A DNA stretch of 25,031 nucleotides, from NCBI GenBank assembly GCA_024691105.1, contig JAILNY010000007.1:1-25031 (forward strand). Direction: 5' to 3'. Position numbers and translations under genes: made by a program. The notes under the pieces were generated by a model. It was not told the origin of the DNA. It was given only the letters and a program-made list of their open reading frames with translations, and did no database searches. Numbering within the stretch: position 1 is the first letter of the stretch; every line of letters begins with the position of its first letter. Shown in pieces: positions 1-7,395 of the stretch. Origin of the DNA: Treponema sp. (GTDB taxonomy: Bacteria > Spirochaetota > Spirochaetia > Treponematales > Treponemataceae).

Positions 1-2
1 GG

Positions 3-128
3 TTCTACGGAGCCGGAAATGTTCCGACAAGCATGACCTTAATCAGCCTTGGCACTACCGCAGTATGCTTTTTCTTTGGCTTGATTTTGTTTAACAAAAA
101 CGAACGTACATTTGTTGATGTTATATAA
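3..128 (+). CDS. ABC-2 type transporter permease, C-terminal fragment (polysaccharide-export-like)
   Basis: An open frame runs in from the left edge and stops at TAA, giving the last 41 residues of a protein. It reads as one hydrophobic membrane segment (roughly residues 12-30 of the fragment) followed by a short polar tail ending in FNKNERTFVDVI. A final transmembrane helix followed by F-x-K-x-E-x-x-F-x-D-x-I is typical of ABC-2 permeases of the Wzm/TagG type, which export O-antigen, teichoic acid or related glycans across the inner membrane. The family call rests only on this tail, so the substrate cannot be given and another ABC-2 subfamily is possible. It is the only gene besides the GGDEF gene on the plus strand, and it is followed by a hairpin terminator. 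Confidence 0.6.
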   Translation, partial: FYGAGNVPTSMTLISLGTTAVCFFFGLILFNKNERTFVDVI

Positions 129-130
129 AT

Positions 131-181
131 AAAAAAAAGACGGCACAGATGAAATTATTCAAATGCAGCCGTCTTTTTTTT
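131..181. terminator. Bidirectional intrinsic terminator
   Basis: AAAAAAGACGGC at 133-144 pairs perfectly with GCCGTCTTTTTT at 168-179 around a 23-base loop. A-rich and T-rich flanks give a U-tract in both directions. It sits between the converging ABC permease (+) and ilvE (-) and should end both transcripts. Confidence 0.85.
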
Positions 182-190
182 GCTTTTTTA

Positions 191-227
191 CGCTCGAAAA
201 AGAAAATTCTGAGCGCAATTTTTTTTT
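191..227 (+). terminator. Second, weaker terminator hairpin for the plus strand
   Basis: CGCTC at 191-195 pairs with GAGCG at 211-215 and is followed, after CAA, by nine T residues (219-227). It acts in the plus direction behind the stronger terminator and overlaps the ilvE stop codon. The stem is only 5 bp, so it is a back-up at best. Confidence 0.4.
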
Positions 228-1251
228 AGCAGATTTCCATGATCCAGCCTTCCGGAGCTTCGATGCGTCCCATCTGGATTCCTGTCAAAGTATCGTATAC
301 CTTTTTAAGAACCGGACCAAAGTCATTCATTCCGCTTGGAAGACAGATTTCTTTTCCGTGATCAACAATTTTTCCGATAGGAGAAATTACTGCTGCAGTT
401 CCACAAAGACCACACTCTGCAAAGTCTGCAAGTTCATCTTTATGGATTTTGCGTTCTTCGACTTCAAGACCAAGATATTTTTTTGCAACATCAACAAGCG
501 AACGTCTTGTGATAGAAGGCAAAATACTGTTTGACTTTGGAGTTACAAGCTTATTGTCCTTTGTTACAAAGAGAATATTTGCTCCGCCAGTTTCTTCGAT
601 ATAAGTATGTGTCTGAGGATCAAGATACATATTCTCGTCAAAACCGTTTTTATGAGCGTCAACAATATTGTAAAGGCTCATTGCATAGTTAAGACCTGCT
701 TTAATGTCACCTGTTCCGTGAGGAGCGGCGCGGTCTCGGTCTGAAATACGAACTGTAATCGGATGAGCTCCACCTTTAAAATATGGACCAACCGGGGTTC
801 CAAAAAGTCTGAACTGATACTCCTGTGCAGGTTTTACACCGATTACGGCACTTGAACCAAACATATATGGTCTAAGATAGAATGTAGCGCCGCTTCCGTA
901 TGGTGGAACCCAGCTTGCATTTGCCTTAACGACCTGACGTACGGCATCAATAAAACGTTCTTTAGGAAGAACAGGCATTTCAAGACGCTCACAAGATGTT
1001 GCCATACGTTCAGCATTTAAATCTGGACGGAAAGTAACAATCTTGCCTTGTTCTGTAGTGTAAGCTTTTAGACCTTCAAAACATGTCTGTGCATACTGTA
1101 AGACACCAGCACATTCTGTAATCTGGACTGTAGCATCATCTGTAAGTACACCGTTGTCCCATGCGCCATCCTTAAAGTTTGTAACATAACGTTTGTCAGT
1201 CTTTACGTAGCCAAACCCTAAACTACCCCAATCAAGATTTTGTTTTTCCAT
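226..1251 (-). CDS. ilvE: Branched-chain amino acid aminotransferase
   Basis: PLP-dependent class IV aminotransferase (BCAT) that interconverts valine, leucine and isoleucine with their 2-oxo acids, using 2-oxoglutarate/glutamate, in the cytosol. Motifs seen in order: FEGLKAY near the N-terminus, FRPDLNAERM, VPPYGSG, VGPYFKGGAHP, and DRAAPHGTGDIKAGLNYA, in which Lys184 (trimmed numbering) is the expected Schiff-base lysine. The later EETGGANILFV segment also matches the family. The open frame extends 9 codons upstream, but a GGAGGA ribosome-binding site sits 5 bases before the ATG at 1251 (MEKQNLDW), so I start there, giving 341 residues, normal for the family. It is transcribed divergently from the GGDEF gene and ends at the bidirectional terminator. 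No other ilv or leu genes are present in the window. Confidence 0.95.
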   Translation of the reverse strand: MEKQNLDWGSLGFGYVKTDKRYVTNFKDGAWDNGVLTDDATVQITECAGVLQYAQTCFEGLKAYTTEQGKIVTFRPDLNAERMATSCERLEMPVLPKERFIDAVRQVVKANASWVPPYGSGATFYLRPYMFGSSAVIGVKPAQEYQFRLFGTPVGPYFKGGAHPITVRISDRDRAAPHGTGDIKAGLNYAMSLYNIVDAHKNGFDENMYLDPQTHTYIEETGGANILFVTKDNKLVTPKSNSILPSITRRSLVDVAKKYLGLEVEERKIHKDELADFAECGLCGTAAVISPIGKIVDHGKEICLPSGMNDFGPVLKKVYDTLTGIQMGRIEAPEGWIMEIC

Positions 1252-1256
1252 TATTT

Positions 1257-1262
1257 TCCTCC
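1257..1262 (-). promoter_or_regulatory. Ribosome-binding site that fixes the ilvE start
   Basis: On the minus strand GGAGGA lies 5 bases upstream of the ATG at 1251. The longer reading of ilvE, starting at 1278, would place this site inside the coding region. Confidence 0.8.
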
Positions 1263-1288
1263 AGCCTTTATAAGGCATTTCTTGATAT

Positions 1289-1318
1289 ATTATATATCAT
1301 TTTCAAGTTTTATTACAA
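1289..1318 (-). promoter_or_regulatory. Probable sigma-70-type promoter of ilvE
   Basis: On the minus strand TTGTAA (1318-1313) is separated by 18 bases from TATAAT (1294-1289). The -10 box is perfect and the -35 box matches the consensus at four of six positions. It lies about 40 bases upstream of the ilvE ATG, leaving a normal short leader that carries the ribosome-binding site. Confidence 0.5.
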
Positions 1319-1398
1319 CTATTTTTTATTCATACTTTAGAATTTAAGCATTATTTTAATTCAGTCTGTCAAAAGGAACATAAAATTTGTCATGTTTT

Positions 1399-1427
1399 TT
1401 GACACAACAGATAAGGTTTGCTATAAT
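1399..1427 (+). promoter_or_regulatory. Perfect consensus promoter of the GGDEF gene (leaderless arrangement)
   Basis: TTGACA at 1399-1404 and TATAAT at 1422-1427 are both exact consensus with the optimal 17-base spacing. The ATG of the downstream gene begins 8 bases after the -10 box, where transcription normally starts. No Shine-Dalgarno can lie in such a transcript, so a leaderless mRNA is expected. TGTCA (1388-1392) and TGACA (1400-1404) form an inverted repeat over the -35 box and may be an operator. Confidence 0.8.
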
Positions 1428-1434
1428 TTTATCT

Positions 1435-3393
1435 ATGGAGAAATTAAAAAGAATCGGATTAATTATAAACGATTCTTATTCAGACTACGAAAAAGAATTA
1501 ATCTCTGGGGTAGCACAATGCTGTAAAGACTTTGGTTATACCCTGATTATTTTTTCTGTAGGTGAATTGAATTCATACCACTATCAATATGCTTTTCAAA
1601 AACGCTCAACAGCATCTCTTGCACACATTAACAATGTTGATGGTGTTGTACTTGCAAGTGCTGTACTTGGAAATTACGTTTCAAGAAAAGAATTTTTTTC
1701 TTATATCAATAAAGCATTCAATCTGCCCAAGGTAAGTATAGGGCTTGAAATTCCTGAAATTCCAAGTATTGTCGTAGACCAGACAAGAGGCTTTAAGCTT
1801 CTGATTGAAGAACTTATAAAAAATCAAGGCTGTAAAAAGTTTGGTTTTATTGGAATTGATTCTGCAAACGAAGACGGTCAAATACGAACTGAAGTCTTTA
1901 AAGAAGTCCTCACAAACTACAATATTCCTTTTGATGAAAATGATTTTATGCTCGGCCGATTTACTTATAACAGTGCAGACAAGGCTATTGAGCGCTATGT
2001 AAGAAAAAAGGGTTCTTTTGACTTTGATGCAGTAGTTTGTCTAAATGATGATATGGCTTTTGCATGTATGGACTATTGCAAGAAAAATTCAATTTCAATC
2101 CCTGATAAAATTAAAATAACAGGCTTTGATGATGTTCCAAAAGCACGTTTTGAAAATCCAAGTCTTTCTACAATTAATCAAGGAATTTCAAAACAAAGTT
2201 ATCTTGGAACAAAAACTTTGATTGATTTACTGGAAGGGAATGATGTTCCTTTGACACAGACTGTTTATCCAGAACCAGTTTTCAGACAGTCTACCGGCAC
2301 CGTTTCTCTAACCGATACAAAAACAAATTACATTGACAGCTCAGGAAACAAAATTAATTTTGATATAACAGATTTTTCAGAAAGTAAAAACGAATGGCTT
2401 TCTAAAAGATCTCAACTTTTTAAATTAAGTCATCTGCATAATTCACTACAAATAAAAATGACATTTGCAGAGCTTAGAACAAACTTTTACAACCTTATAA
2501 AAGAATTTGAAATTTGCGCAGCTGCCTTAGTTTTGTATGACACACCAATCTCATTAAAAGAACCATTTTTATATTTTCCTCTTCCTGATTCTGCTATCGT
2601 ATTTACATCCTTTGATGAATCCATCGGATATTTTCAAAATGCAGAAGAGGATTATATTCATTTTAATCCACGAGAAAAACTTTTACCATCACGCGTATTA
2701 AACCTATCAAAAACAAAGTTAAATATTTATCCCCTTTCTGAGGGTGACTTACAGTTTGGTTACATTATTTACGAGTTTGGAACATTCGAAGAATTAATTT
2801 ATGAAATGATGAATTCTATGTTTTCTCATCTTGTATCAACAGCCTATGAAAACTCAAGAATTGAACATGTCAATACACAGTTAAAAAAAGAAAACGAATC
2901 GCTTTCTAAAATTTCTATTACAGATGAGCTTACAGGTCTATTAAACAGACGAGGCTTTATAAATCTTGGACAGCAAACAATAGATATTTCGTTAACCTTA
3001 AAAAAACAGGGGCTTGTTATTTTTGGAGATATGGACGGCCTAAAAAAAATAAATGATACTTATGGACACGAGGCCGGAGATAAAGCAATAAAGGCAGAAG
3101 CCACTATTTTAAAAAACAACTTTAGATGTACAGATATAATTGGCCGGCTTGGTGGAGATGAATTTGCAATAATTGCTCCAAATCTTACTATACGCATTTT
3201 TGAACGCATAAGGGAAAAAATTGAAGAAGATTGCAAAAAATGGAATATAGAATCTAATGAAAAATTTTCTCTTTCGATAAGTCTAGGCTATGCAGACTTT
3301 TCATCTGCAGACTTTAATCTTCCGGATATCCTAAAATCCGCAGATGAAATTTTATATATGGAAAAAAAACGAAAAAAGGGCTTATCCCAATAA
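1435..3393 (+). CDS. Diguanylate cyclase with LacI-type sugar-binding sensor domain (no HTH)
   Basis: 652 residues that make cyclic di-GMP from two GTP. Residues about 4-294 are a periplasmic-binding-protein/LacI-core fold (KRIGLIINDS at the start, ITGFDDVPKA later) with neither signal peptide nor DNA-binding helix-turn-helix, so it should sense a cytosolic ligand, probably a sugar. Residues about 315-480 form a GAF-like linker region, followed by a helical connector. The GGDEF domain covers about 495-645: DELTGLLNRRGF entry, metal-binding DMD at 532-534, active-site GGDEF at 573-577, and an intact RxxD inhibitory site (RCTD, 564-567) five residues before it. The start is set by the first binding-domain strand and by the promoter; an in-frame ATG 16 codons upstream lies before the -35 box. 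The ligand is unknown. The gene is divergent from ilvE and converges on manA. Confidence 0.9.
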   Translation: MEKLKRIGLIINDSYSDYEKELISGVAQCCKDFGYTLIIFSVGELNSYHYQYAFQKRSTASLAHINNVDGVVLASAVLGNYVSRKEFFSYINKAFNLPKVSIGLEIPEIPSIVVDQTRGFKLLIEELIKNQGCKKFGFIGIDSANEDGQIRTEVFKEVLTNYNIPFDENDFMLGRFTYNSADKAIERYVRKKGSFDFDAVVCLNDDMAFACMDYCKKNSISIPDKIKITGFDDVPKARFENPSLSTINQGISKQSYLGTKTLIDLLEGNDVPLTQTVYPEPVFRQSTGTVSLTDTKTNYIDSSGNKINFDITDFSESKNEWLSKRSQLFKLSHLHNSLQIKMTFAELRTNFYNLIKEFEICAAALVLYDTPISLKEPFLYFPLPDSAIVFTSFDESIGYFQNAEEDYIHFNPREKLLPSRVLNLSKTKLNIYPLSEGDLQFGYIIYEFGTFEELIYEMMNSMFSHLVSTAYENSRIEHVNTQLKKENESLSKISITDELTGLLNRRGFINLGQQTIDISLTLKKQGLVIFGDMDGLKKINDTYGHEAGDKAIKAEATILKNNFRCTDIIGRLGGDEFAIIAPNLTIRIFERIREKIEEDCKKWNIESNEKFSLSISLGYADFSSADFNLPDILKSADEILYMEKKRKKGLSQ

Positions 3394-3429
3394 CCGATTT
3401 TCTTTCTAAAAAAAATTCAAGGCAATAAA

Positions 3430-4248
3430 TTACCGGCACTTAATTTTCATAAGTTCAAGCCGGCCTTCTACCGTAATCTTTTCACCAGGCTTAACCGCAA
3501 TCAAATCTTCTGCTTTTAGTCCAAAAGATGCACCGTCTGCATTTTTTACAGTACCTTCACCAGAAATAACAAACAAAAGCTGCCAGTCGCGTGAATCCTG
3601 TTTTTCATGACTGCAAAGCATACTGTAACCGCCGGATACCTTTATCTTTTCAAGCGAAAAATACTGACACTCAAACTCTTTGTCAAATTGTGCAATCGGT
3701 AAAAGATTATCCTCTTTTATAACAGAAAGACCTTTCTGTACATGAATCTCGCGTGGACGCCCCCAGTCATAAAGCCTGTAAGTCAAATCACACGACTGCT
3801 GTACTTCCAGAAGACGAAGTCCGCCGCCAATGGCATGAACTGTTCCTGCCGGAATAAAAACAAAGTCCCCTTTTTTTACGTTTACGTAATTCAGATAATC
3901 TTCAAAAGATTTTTTTTCAATTGCTCTTTCAAGTTCAGAGCGTTCATATTTTTTACAGGAATCATTTTTCAATCCAAAGACAAGCTTTGCATCAGGTTCA
4001 GCATCTAGTACATACCAGCACTCTGTCTTACCACGATTTCCGACTCCTTCAAGTTTTACGGCAGCCTCATCGTCCGGGTGTACCTGAACAGAAAGATATT
4101 CATTTGCCTGAATTACTTTAACCAAAAGCGGATAATCTTTTCCGCATTCGCTGACAAATTCTTCGTGACTTAAAACAGGATGAACAGACGCAATCCAGTT
4201 TTCGTATCCCCATACTTTTTCAGAATGAAGGGCATTAAGTTTTAACAT
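3430..4248 (-). CDS. manA: Mannose-6-phosphate isomerase, class I
   Basis: Zinc-dependent cupin enzyme interconverting mannose 6-phosphate and fructose 6-phosphate, linking mannose use to glycolysis and supplying mannose 6-phosphate for GDP-mannose. Motifs seen: the N-terminal KVWGYENW typical of the short bacterial form; zinc ligands Gln55 and His57 (VQVHPDD), Glu76 (GKTECWYV) and His138 (PAGTVHAIGGG); and Arg158 in LTYRLYDWGR, the likely catalytic arginine. At 272 residues it is shorter than enterobacterial ManA (about 390) but normal for the Firmicute/spirochaete short class. An AGGA ribosome-binding site lies 7 bases before the ATG. A GC-rich hairpin immediately upstream separates it from the nucleotidyltransferase gene, so it may have its own weak promoter or be expressed by read-through. 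Confidence 0.93.
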   Translation of the reverse strand: MLKLNALHSEKVWGYENWIASVHPVLSHEEFVSECGKDYPLLVKVIQANEYLSVQVHPDDEAAVKLEGVGNRGKTECWYVLDAEPDAKLVFGLKNDSCKKYERSELERAIEKKSFEDYLNYVNVKKGDFVFIPAGTVHAIGGGLRLLEVQQSCDLTYRLYDWGRPREIHVQKGLSVIKEDNLLPIAQFDKEFECQYFSLEKIKVSGGYSMLCSHEKQDSRDWQLLFVISGEGTVKNADGASFGLKAEDLIAVKPGEKITVEGRLELMKIKCR

Positions 4249-4265
4249 ATATCATTCCTTAAAAC

Positions 4266-4299
4266 GAAAGGCCGCGGTCATTAAAACTTCCGCGGCCTT
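4266..4299 (-). terminator. Strong GC-rich hairpin between the nucleotidyltransferase gene and manA
   Basis: AAGGCCGCGG at 4268-4277 and CCGCGGCCTT at 4290-4299 form a perfect 10-bp stem with a 12-base loop. Read on the minus strand it is followed by TCGTTTT, a weak U-tract, so termination may be partial. The manA ribosome-binding site comes directly after. The arm at 4294-4300 can alternatively pair with 4315-4321. Confidence 0.65.
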
Positions 4300-4334
4300 G
4301 AACAATACCAGACACAAGGCCGGTGCAAATTTGA

Positions 4335-5240
4335 TTATCCCCAGAGTTTTTCCGGATAATAATTTGTTTTAATTTTATTAATAATTTCCTGTTTAACAAT
4401 TTCGCGGTCTTCTGGATATGTCATTCCAAACCAGCTTTCTGAAGAAGTAAAGAATTTAATTTTTCCTTCACCGTTTTTAACAATGTCACTTGCAGCAACA
4501 GGCAAAAGAGCTTCCTGTTTTTCTGTGTAAAGACCTGACTTTTTAAAGTTTTCCCAGTACTCATGAAATCCTTCAAAGGCTTTTGGTGTAAAGCCAAAAA
4601 GGTTCATACTAACCCATTCGTTTCCGGTCATCTGAATTTTTGAACCGTCAATTTCACTTACAATGCCGTCACCTTCGTAACTGATTTTTGTGTTTTCAAC
4701 GATTGAATCAAGATAACCGTCTTTTACAGTACATACACCGCGCGAAACAGATCCGCTTTTACTCATTGTTTTTCCAAGAACATAACCTACCATTGCATGT
4801 TCTGTACAGTCATTAGAAACATTAGAAAGATAATTTCCGAGAGTTGCAAAGGCTTCACGGCCATAATAGTCGTCAGAATTAATTACAGCAAATGGTGCCT
4901 TAATTTTTTCTTCTGCACATAATACAGCGTGAATTGTTCCCCATGGCTTTTTGCGTTCTGTTGTTTTTGCAATTTCGTCTGCAGACAAAAGGCTTTCTCT
5001 TGACTGGAAAACATAGTCAGCATCAAAGTTAGCTGCAATTCTGTCAAAGAGCTTTTCTCTAAAATCCTTTTCAATATCTTTTCGAATTATAAATACAACA
5101 TTTCCAAATCCACTTTTTTTTGCGTCAAAGTTTGCAAAGTCTAATAAACATTCACCGTTCTGACCAACAGCATCAATCTGTTTAACTCCGCCATAACGGC
5201 TTCCCATTCCTGCTGCAAGTACTAAAAGAGTTGGTTTCAT
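4335..5240 (-). CDS. Sugar-phosphate nucleotidyltransferase (NDP-sugar pyrophosphorylase family)
   Basis: 301 residues of the nucleotidyltransferase fold that activates sugar phosphates with an NTP, releasing pyrophosphate, in the cytosol. The N-terminal LAAGMGSRYGG(V)K (residues 8-20) is the G-x-G-x-R...K nucleotide-binding signature. PWGTIHAVLCA (99-109) and NSDDYYGREA (121-130, with the metal-binding Asp pair) follow as in glucose-1-phosphate uridylyl/thymidylyltransferases. The exact sugar and nucleotide cannot be read from the sequence. The next gene downstream is manA, which suggests a role around mannose or fructose phosphate activation, but the dedicated GDP-mannose enzyme family looks different. 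GGGGA lies 5 bases before the ATG. It is last in the long minus-strand run and is followed by the hairpin at 4268-4299. Confidence 0.8.
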   Translation of the reverse strand: MKPTLLVLAAGMGSRYGGVKQIDAVGQNGECLLDFANFDAKKSGFGNVVFIIRKDIEKDFREKLFDRIAANFDADYVFQSRESLLSADEIAKTTERKKPWGTIHAVLCAEEKIKAPFAVINSDDYYGREAFATLGNYLSNVSNDCTEHAMVGYVLGKTMSKSGSVSRGVCTVKDGYLDSIVENTKISYEGDGIVSEIDGSKIQMTGNEWVSMNLFGFTPKAFEGFHEYWENFKKSGLYTEKQEALLPVAASDIVKNGEGKIKFFTSSESWFGMTYPEDREIVKQEIINKIKTNYYPEKLWG

Positions 5241-5285
5241 ATTAATCCCCTATCTAAAAATTATTAAATTATTATAACATTTTTT

Positions 5286-5876
5286 TTATAAAAATAATAT
5301 ACCAAAAACAGCTCCTGCTAAAATTAAAAGTGCAGGATGAATTTTTGTAATAAATAAAGCTCCAAGTGCAAGTGCATAAAAAATTAATGATTTCCACTGG
5401 AACAAATCAAAAAATCCACCGTTAAATTCTTTTATGCCTGAAACACCTGTACGAACACTTATGTTCAATAATGCAACTTCAAAAACCTGAACAAGGGCTA
5501 CAAGAATAAGTCCTGTAGTTGCAGGCCTTAGAGTTGAAAACGCCGCTTTAACGAGAGGCTTTTCCTGAAACCTTGAAAAAAGTTTTGCGATAATTATTAT
5601 ACAGATTACACTCGGTAAAATTTCTCCAAGAGTTGTAATGCAACCGCCTGCAACTCCGTAAAAATGATTTCCAACATAGGTTGCCATATTTATTCCGATT
5701 GGCCCAGGTGTACTTTCTGAAATGGCAATCATATTTACAAATACATCAGAAGGAATAAGTCCTCTGTCAACCAAAAGTTGCTGCATCAGAGTAATGGCAA
5801 CAAGGCCTCCACCAATTGTAAAAAGACCTATATAAAAAAATATAAAAAACAACTGTAATAATGAAGGAGCTGTCAT
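5286..5876 (-). CDS. chrA: Chromate transporter family (CHR) half-protein, second of pair
   Basis: 196 residues forming one CHR domain of the chromate ion transporter family, a set of inner-membrane anion exporters; long members carry two such domains fused. Seen: the glycine-rich FTIGGGLVAI signature (about 20-29), SESTPGPIGINMATYVG (about 53-69) with the conserved TPGP, and several further hydrophobic helices. It starts inside the stop of the previous half-gene (ATGA overlap, GGAG upstream), which points to translational coupling and equal production, as expected if the two halves assemble. In Bacillus subtilis such a short pair acts together in chromate efflux. The true substrate here may be another anion. 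Confidence 0.88.
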   Translation of the reverse strand: MTAPSLLQLFFIFFYIGLFTIGGGLVAITLMQQLLVDRGLIPSDVFVNMIAISESTPGPIGINMATYVGNHFYGVAGGCITTLGEILPSVICIIIIAKLFSRFQEKPLVKAAFSTLRPATTGLILVALVQVFEVALLNISVRTGVSGIKEFNGGFFDLFQWKSLIFYALALGALFITKIHPALLILAGAVFGILFL

Positions 5877-6463
5877 TTTTCTTTCTCCACAGACGAAGCA
5901 GCTACAGAAGCACGTTTTTTATTAATATAAAAAATAATAATTCCAAGGACTGCACTTGAAAAAATAATTATAAAAGCTGGAACATTAAAAATGAATATAC
6001 TTCCAAAAGCTAAAGCCATTATAATAACAGACAGAATATTTTTTAGAGATTTTTTTGAAAAATTAATGAATGCATAAGTCATATTTGCGGCGACCGCTGC
6101 ATTAATTCCCTTAAGAGCTTTTTTTACCCACAGAATATTATTTACCGAATCAATTAAAAATGACAGAACAGAAATAATTATTACAGAGGGCATAACGATT
6201 CCTAAGGTTGCAACAACACCACCTGTAATTCCTGCAAGCTTATGACCGCAAAAGGTTGCAACGTTTACAGCAATAATTCCCGGCGTTGACTGTCCGATAA
6301 CAAAGTAGTCCATAAGTTCATCAGAGCCTACCCATTTGCGTTTTAAAACCAGTTCCCTTTCAAGAATTGGAAGCATTGCAATTCCGCCTCCAAAGGTCAC
6401 AAGTCCTATTTTGAAAAATGTAAAAAACAAAGAAAAAAAGATTTTAAAATTTTTATTCTGCAT
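5873..6463 (-). CDS. chrA: Chromate transporter family (CHR) half-protein, first of pair
   Basis: 196 residues forming the other CHR half. It carries VTFGGGIAMLPILERELV (about 22-39), the typical CHR entry motif with GGG-x-A-M-x-P, and IGQSTPGIIAVNVATFCG (about 56-73). Several membrane helices follow and the C-terminal tail is charged. The proline after TPG is Ile here (TPGI rather than TPGP). It lies 14 bases downstream of the AraC-type regulator, with AAGGA before its ATG, and overlaps its partner by 4 bases. The two halves are clearly different in sequence, so this is an old division into subunits, not a recent duplication or a broken fused gene. Confidence 0.88.
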   Translation of the reverse strand: MQNKNFKIFFSLFFTFFKIGLVTFGGGIAMLPILERELVLKRKWVGSDELMDYFVIGQSTPGIIAVNVATFCGHKLAGITGGVVATLGIVMPSVIIISVLSFLIDSVNNILWVKKALKGINAAVAANMTYAFINFSKKSLKNILSVIIMALAFGSIFIFNVPAFIIIFSSAVLGIIIFYINKKRASVAASSVEKEK

Positions 6464-6477
6464 ATAATTCCTTATTC

Positions 6478-7374
6478 TTAATTATGAATGATATCTTTCT
6501 GATTTAATTCACTTGCAAGATTAAAATTACGATATTTGTGAGGAGTAATTCCTTTAAACTTTTTAAAGATTCTGATAAAGTAACTGAAATCCTTAAAGCC
6601 ACAGTTTGAAGCAATATTCATTAATGAATCGTCACAATTTCTAATCAAAGAGCAGGATTTATCAATCCGATAGGCATTTAGATATTCGATAGGAGTGCGG
6701 TTAGTCATTTTTCTGAAAATACGGCAAAAATACTTTGGACTCATTCCGGCTTTATCAGCCAGCTCTTCAAGCGTAATCTGTCTAGAATACTGATCTGCAA
6801 TCAGATTTAAAACTGCACGCATCTGTCCTGAACGGAACTGCCGTTTATCTAAAGGCTTATTATCTTCAGAATAAAAATGCATATTTTTTATATAACCCAA
6901 AAGACACAAAAGTCTGCCAACAATAACAAGTTCATAACCGTTATCTTTATTCCTCATCAAATCAAACACGCTGTCAGTTTCGGTTTTTATAGCGTTATTT
7001 GCAATTTTAAAAATTGAATTTAAAATTATTCTGTGGCAGGCAATATCATTTAAAAAAGAATCCGGCGCATATTCTTTCATTCGTAAAAGATTAAAATCAA
7101 AAACAATTGATTCATATTTACATGGAAGAATATTTTCATCATCGCCATGCAAAACGCCGTCCTGAATAATGCAGTAATCATCTTTTTCAAGACTAACCTT
7201 TTTACTGCCTAAAACAAGATTAAGATTTCCTTCTACGACATGAATAATTTCATAATCGGTATGCCAGTGCACAGGAAGCTTATACAATGGAGAAGAAGTA
7301 TTGCTCCAGTAATATTGAATCGGAAAAAAAGCATTACCACGCTTAACTATTTCTTTTTTTTTGGAATCAATCAT
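6478..7374 (-). CDS. AraC-family transcriptional regulator with N-terminal cupin
   Basis: 298 residues. The N-terminal half (about 30-110) is a cupin sensor: HWHTDYEIIHVVEGNLNL, then a second strand set ending GVLHGDD. The C-terminal half (about 190-285) holds two helix-turn-helix motifs: ITLEELADKAGMSPKYFCRIFRK and IASNCGFKDFSYFIRIFKKFKGITPHKYR, the usual AraC/XylS signature. A small-molecule ligand, often a sugar in this architecture, would bind the cupin. It lies 21 bases after malQ and 14 bases before the CHR pair, so alpha-glucan metabolism or anion transport are both possible targets; the sequence does not decide. GGAG lies about 9 bases before the ATG. Confidence 0.9.
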   Translation of the reverse strand: MIDSKKKEIVKRGNAFFPIQYYWSNTSSPLYKLPVHWHTDYEIIHVVEGNLNLVLGSKKVSLEKDDYCIIQDGVLHGDDENILPCKYESIVFDFNLLRMKEYAPDSFLNDIACHRIILNSIFKIANNAIKTETDSVFDLMRNKDNGYELVIVGRLLCLLGYIKNMHFYSEDNKPLDKRQFRSGQMRAVLNLIADQYSRQITLEELADKAGMSPKYFCRIFRKMTNRTPIEYLNAYRIDKSCSLIRNCDDSLMNIASNCGFKDFSYFIRIFKKFKGITPHKYRNFNLASELNQKDIIHN

Positions 7375-7395
7375 GCTTTTTTCTCCATAAAAAAC

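Noticed and set aside
163..534. Plus-strand open frame opposite the ilvE 3' end
   Set aside because: It begins inside the terminator and lies antisense to a clear gene, with unnatural Phe- and Lys-rich composition.
1387..1434. Longer start for the GGDEF gene at an upstream ATG (MSCFLTQQ...)
   Set aside because: This ATG precedes the -35 box of the perfect promoter, so it would not be in the transcript, and the added residues fit no family.
3394..3429. Possible terminator between the convergent GGDEF gene and manA
   Set aside because: No stem of useful length could be found in this 36-base spacer.
3742..4121. Plus-strand open frames antisense to manA
   Set aside because: Shadows of the manA coding frame, with no ribosome-binding site or recognisable motif.
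5241..5285. TATAAT box upstream of the nucleotidyltransferase gene (minus strand, 5271-5276)
   Set aside because: No acceptable -35 box at 16-18 bases, and the spacer is almost pure A/T, so the match is weak evidence.
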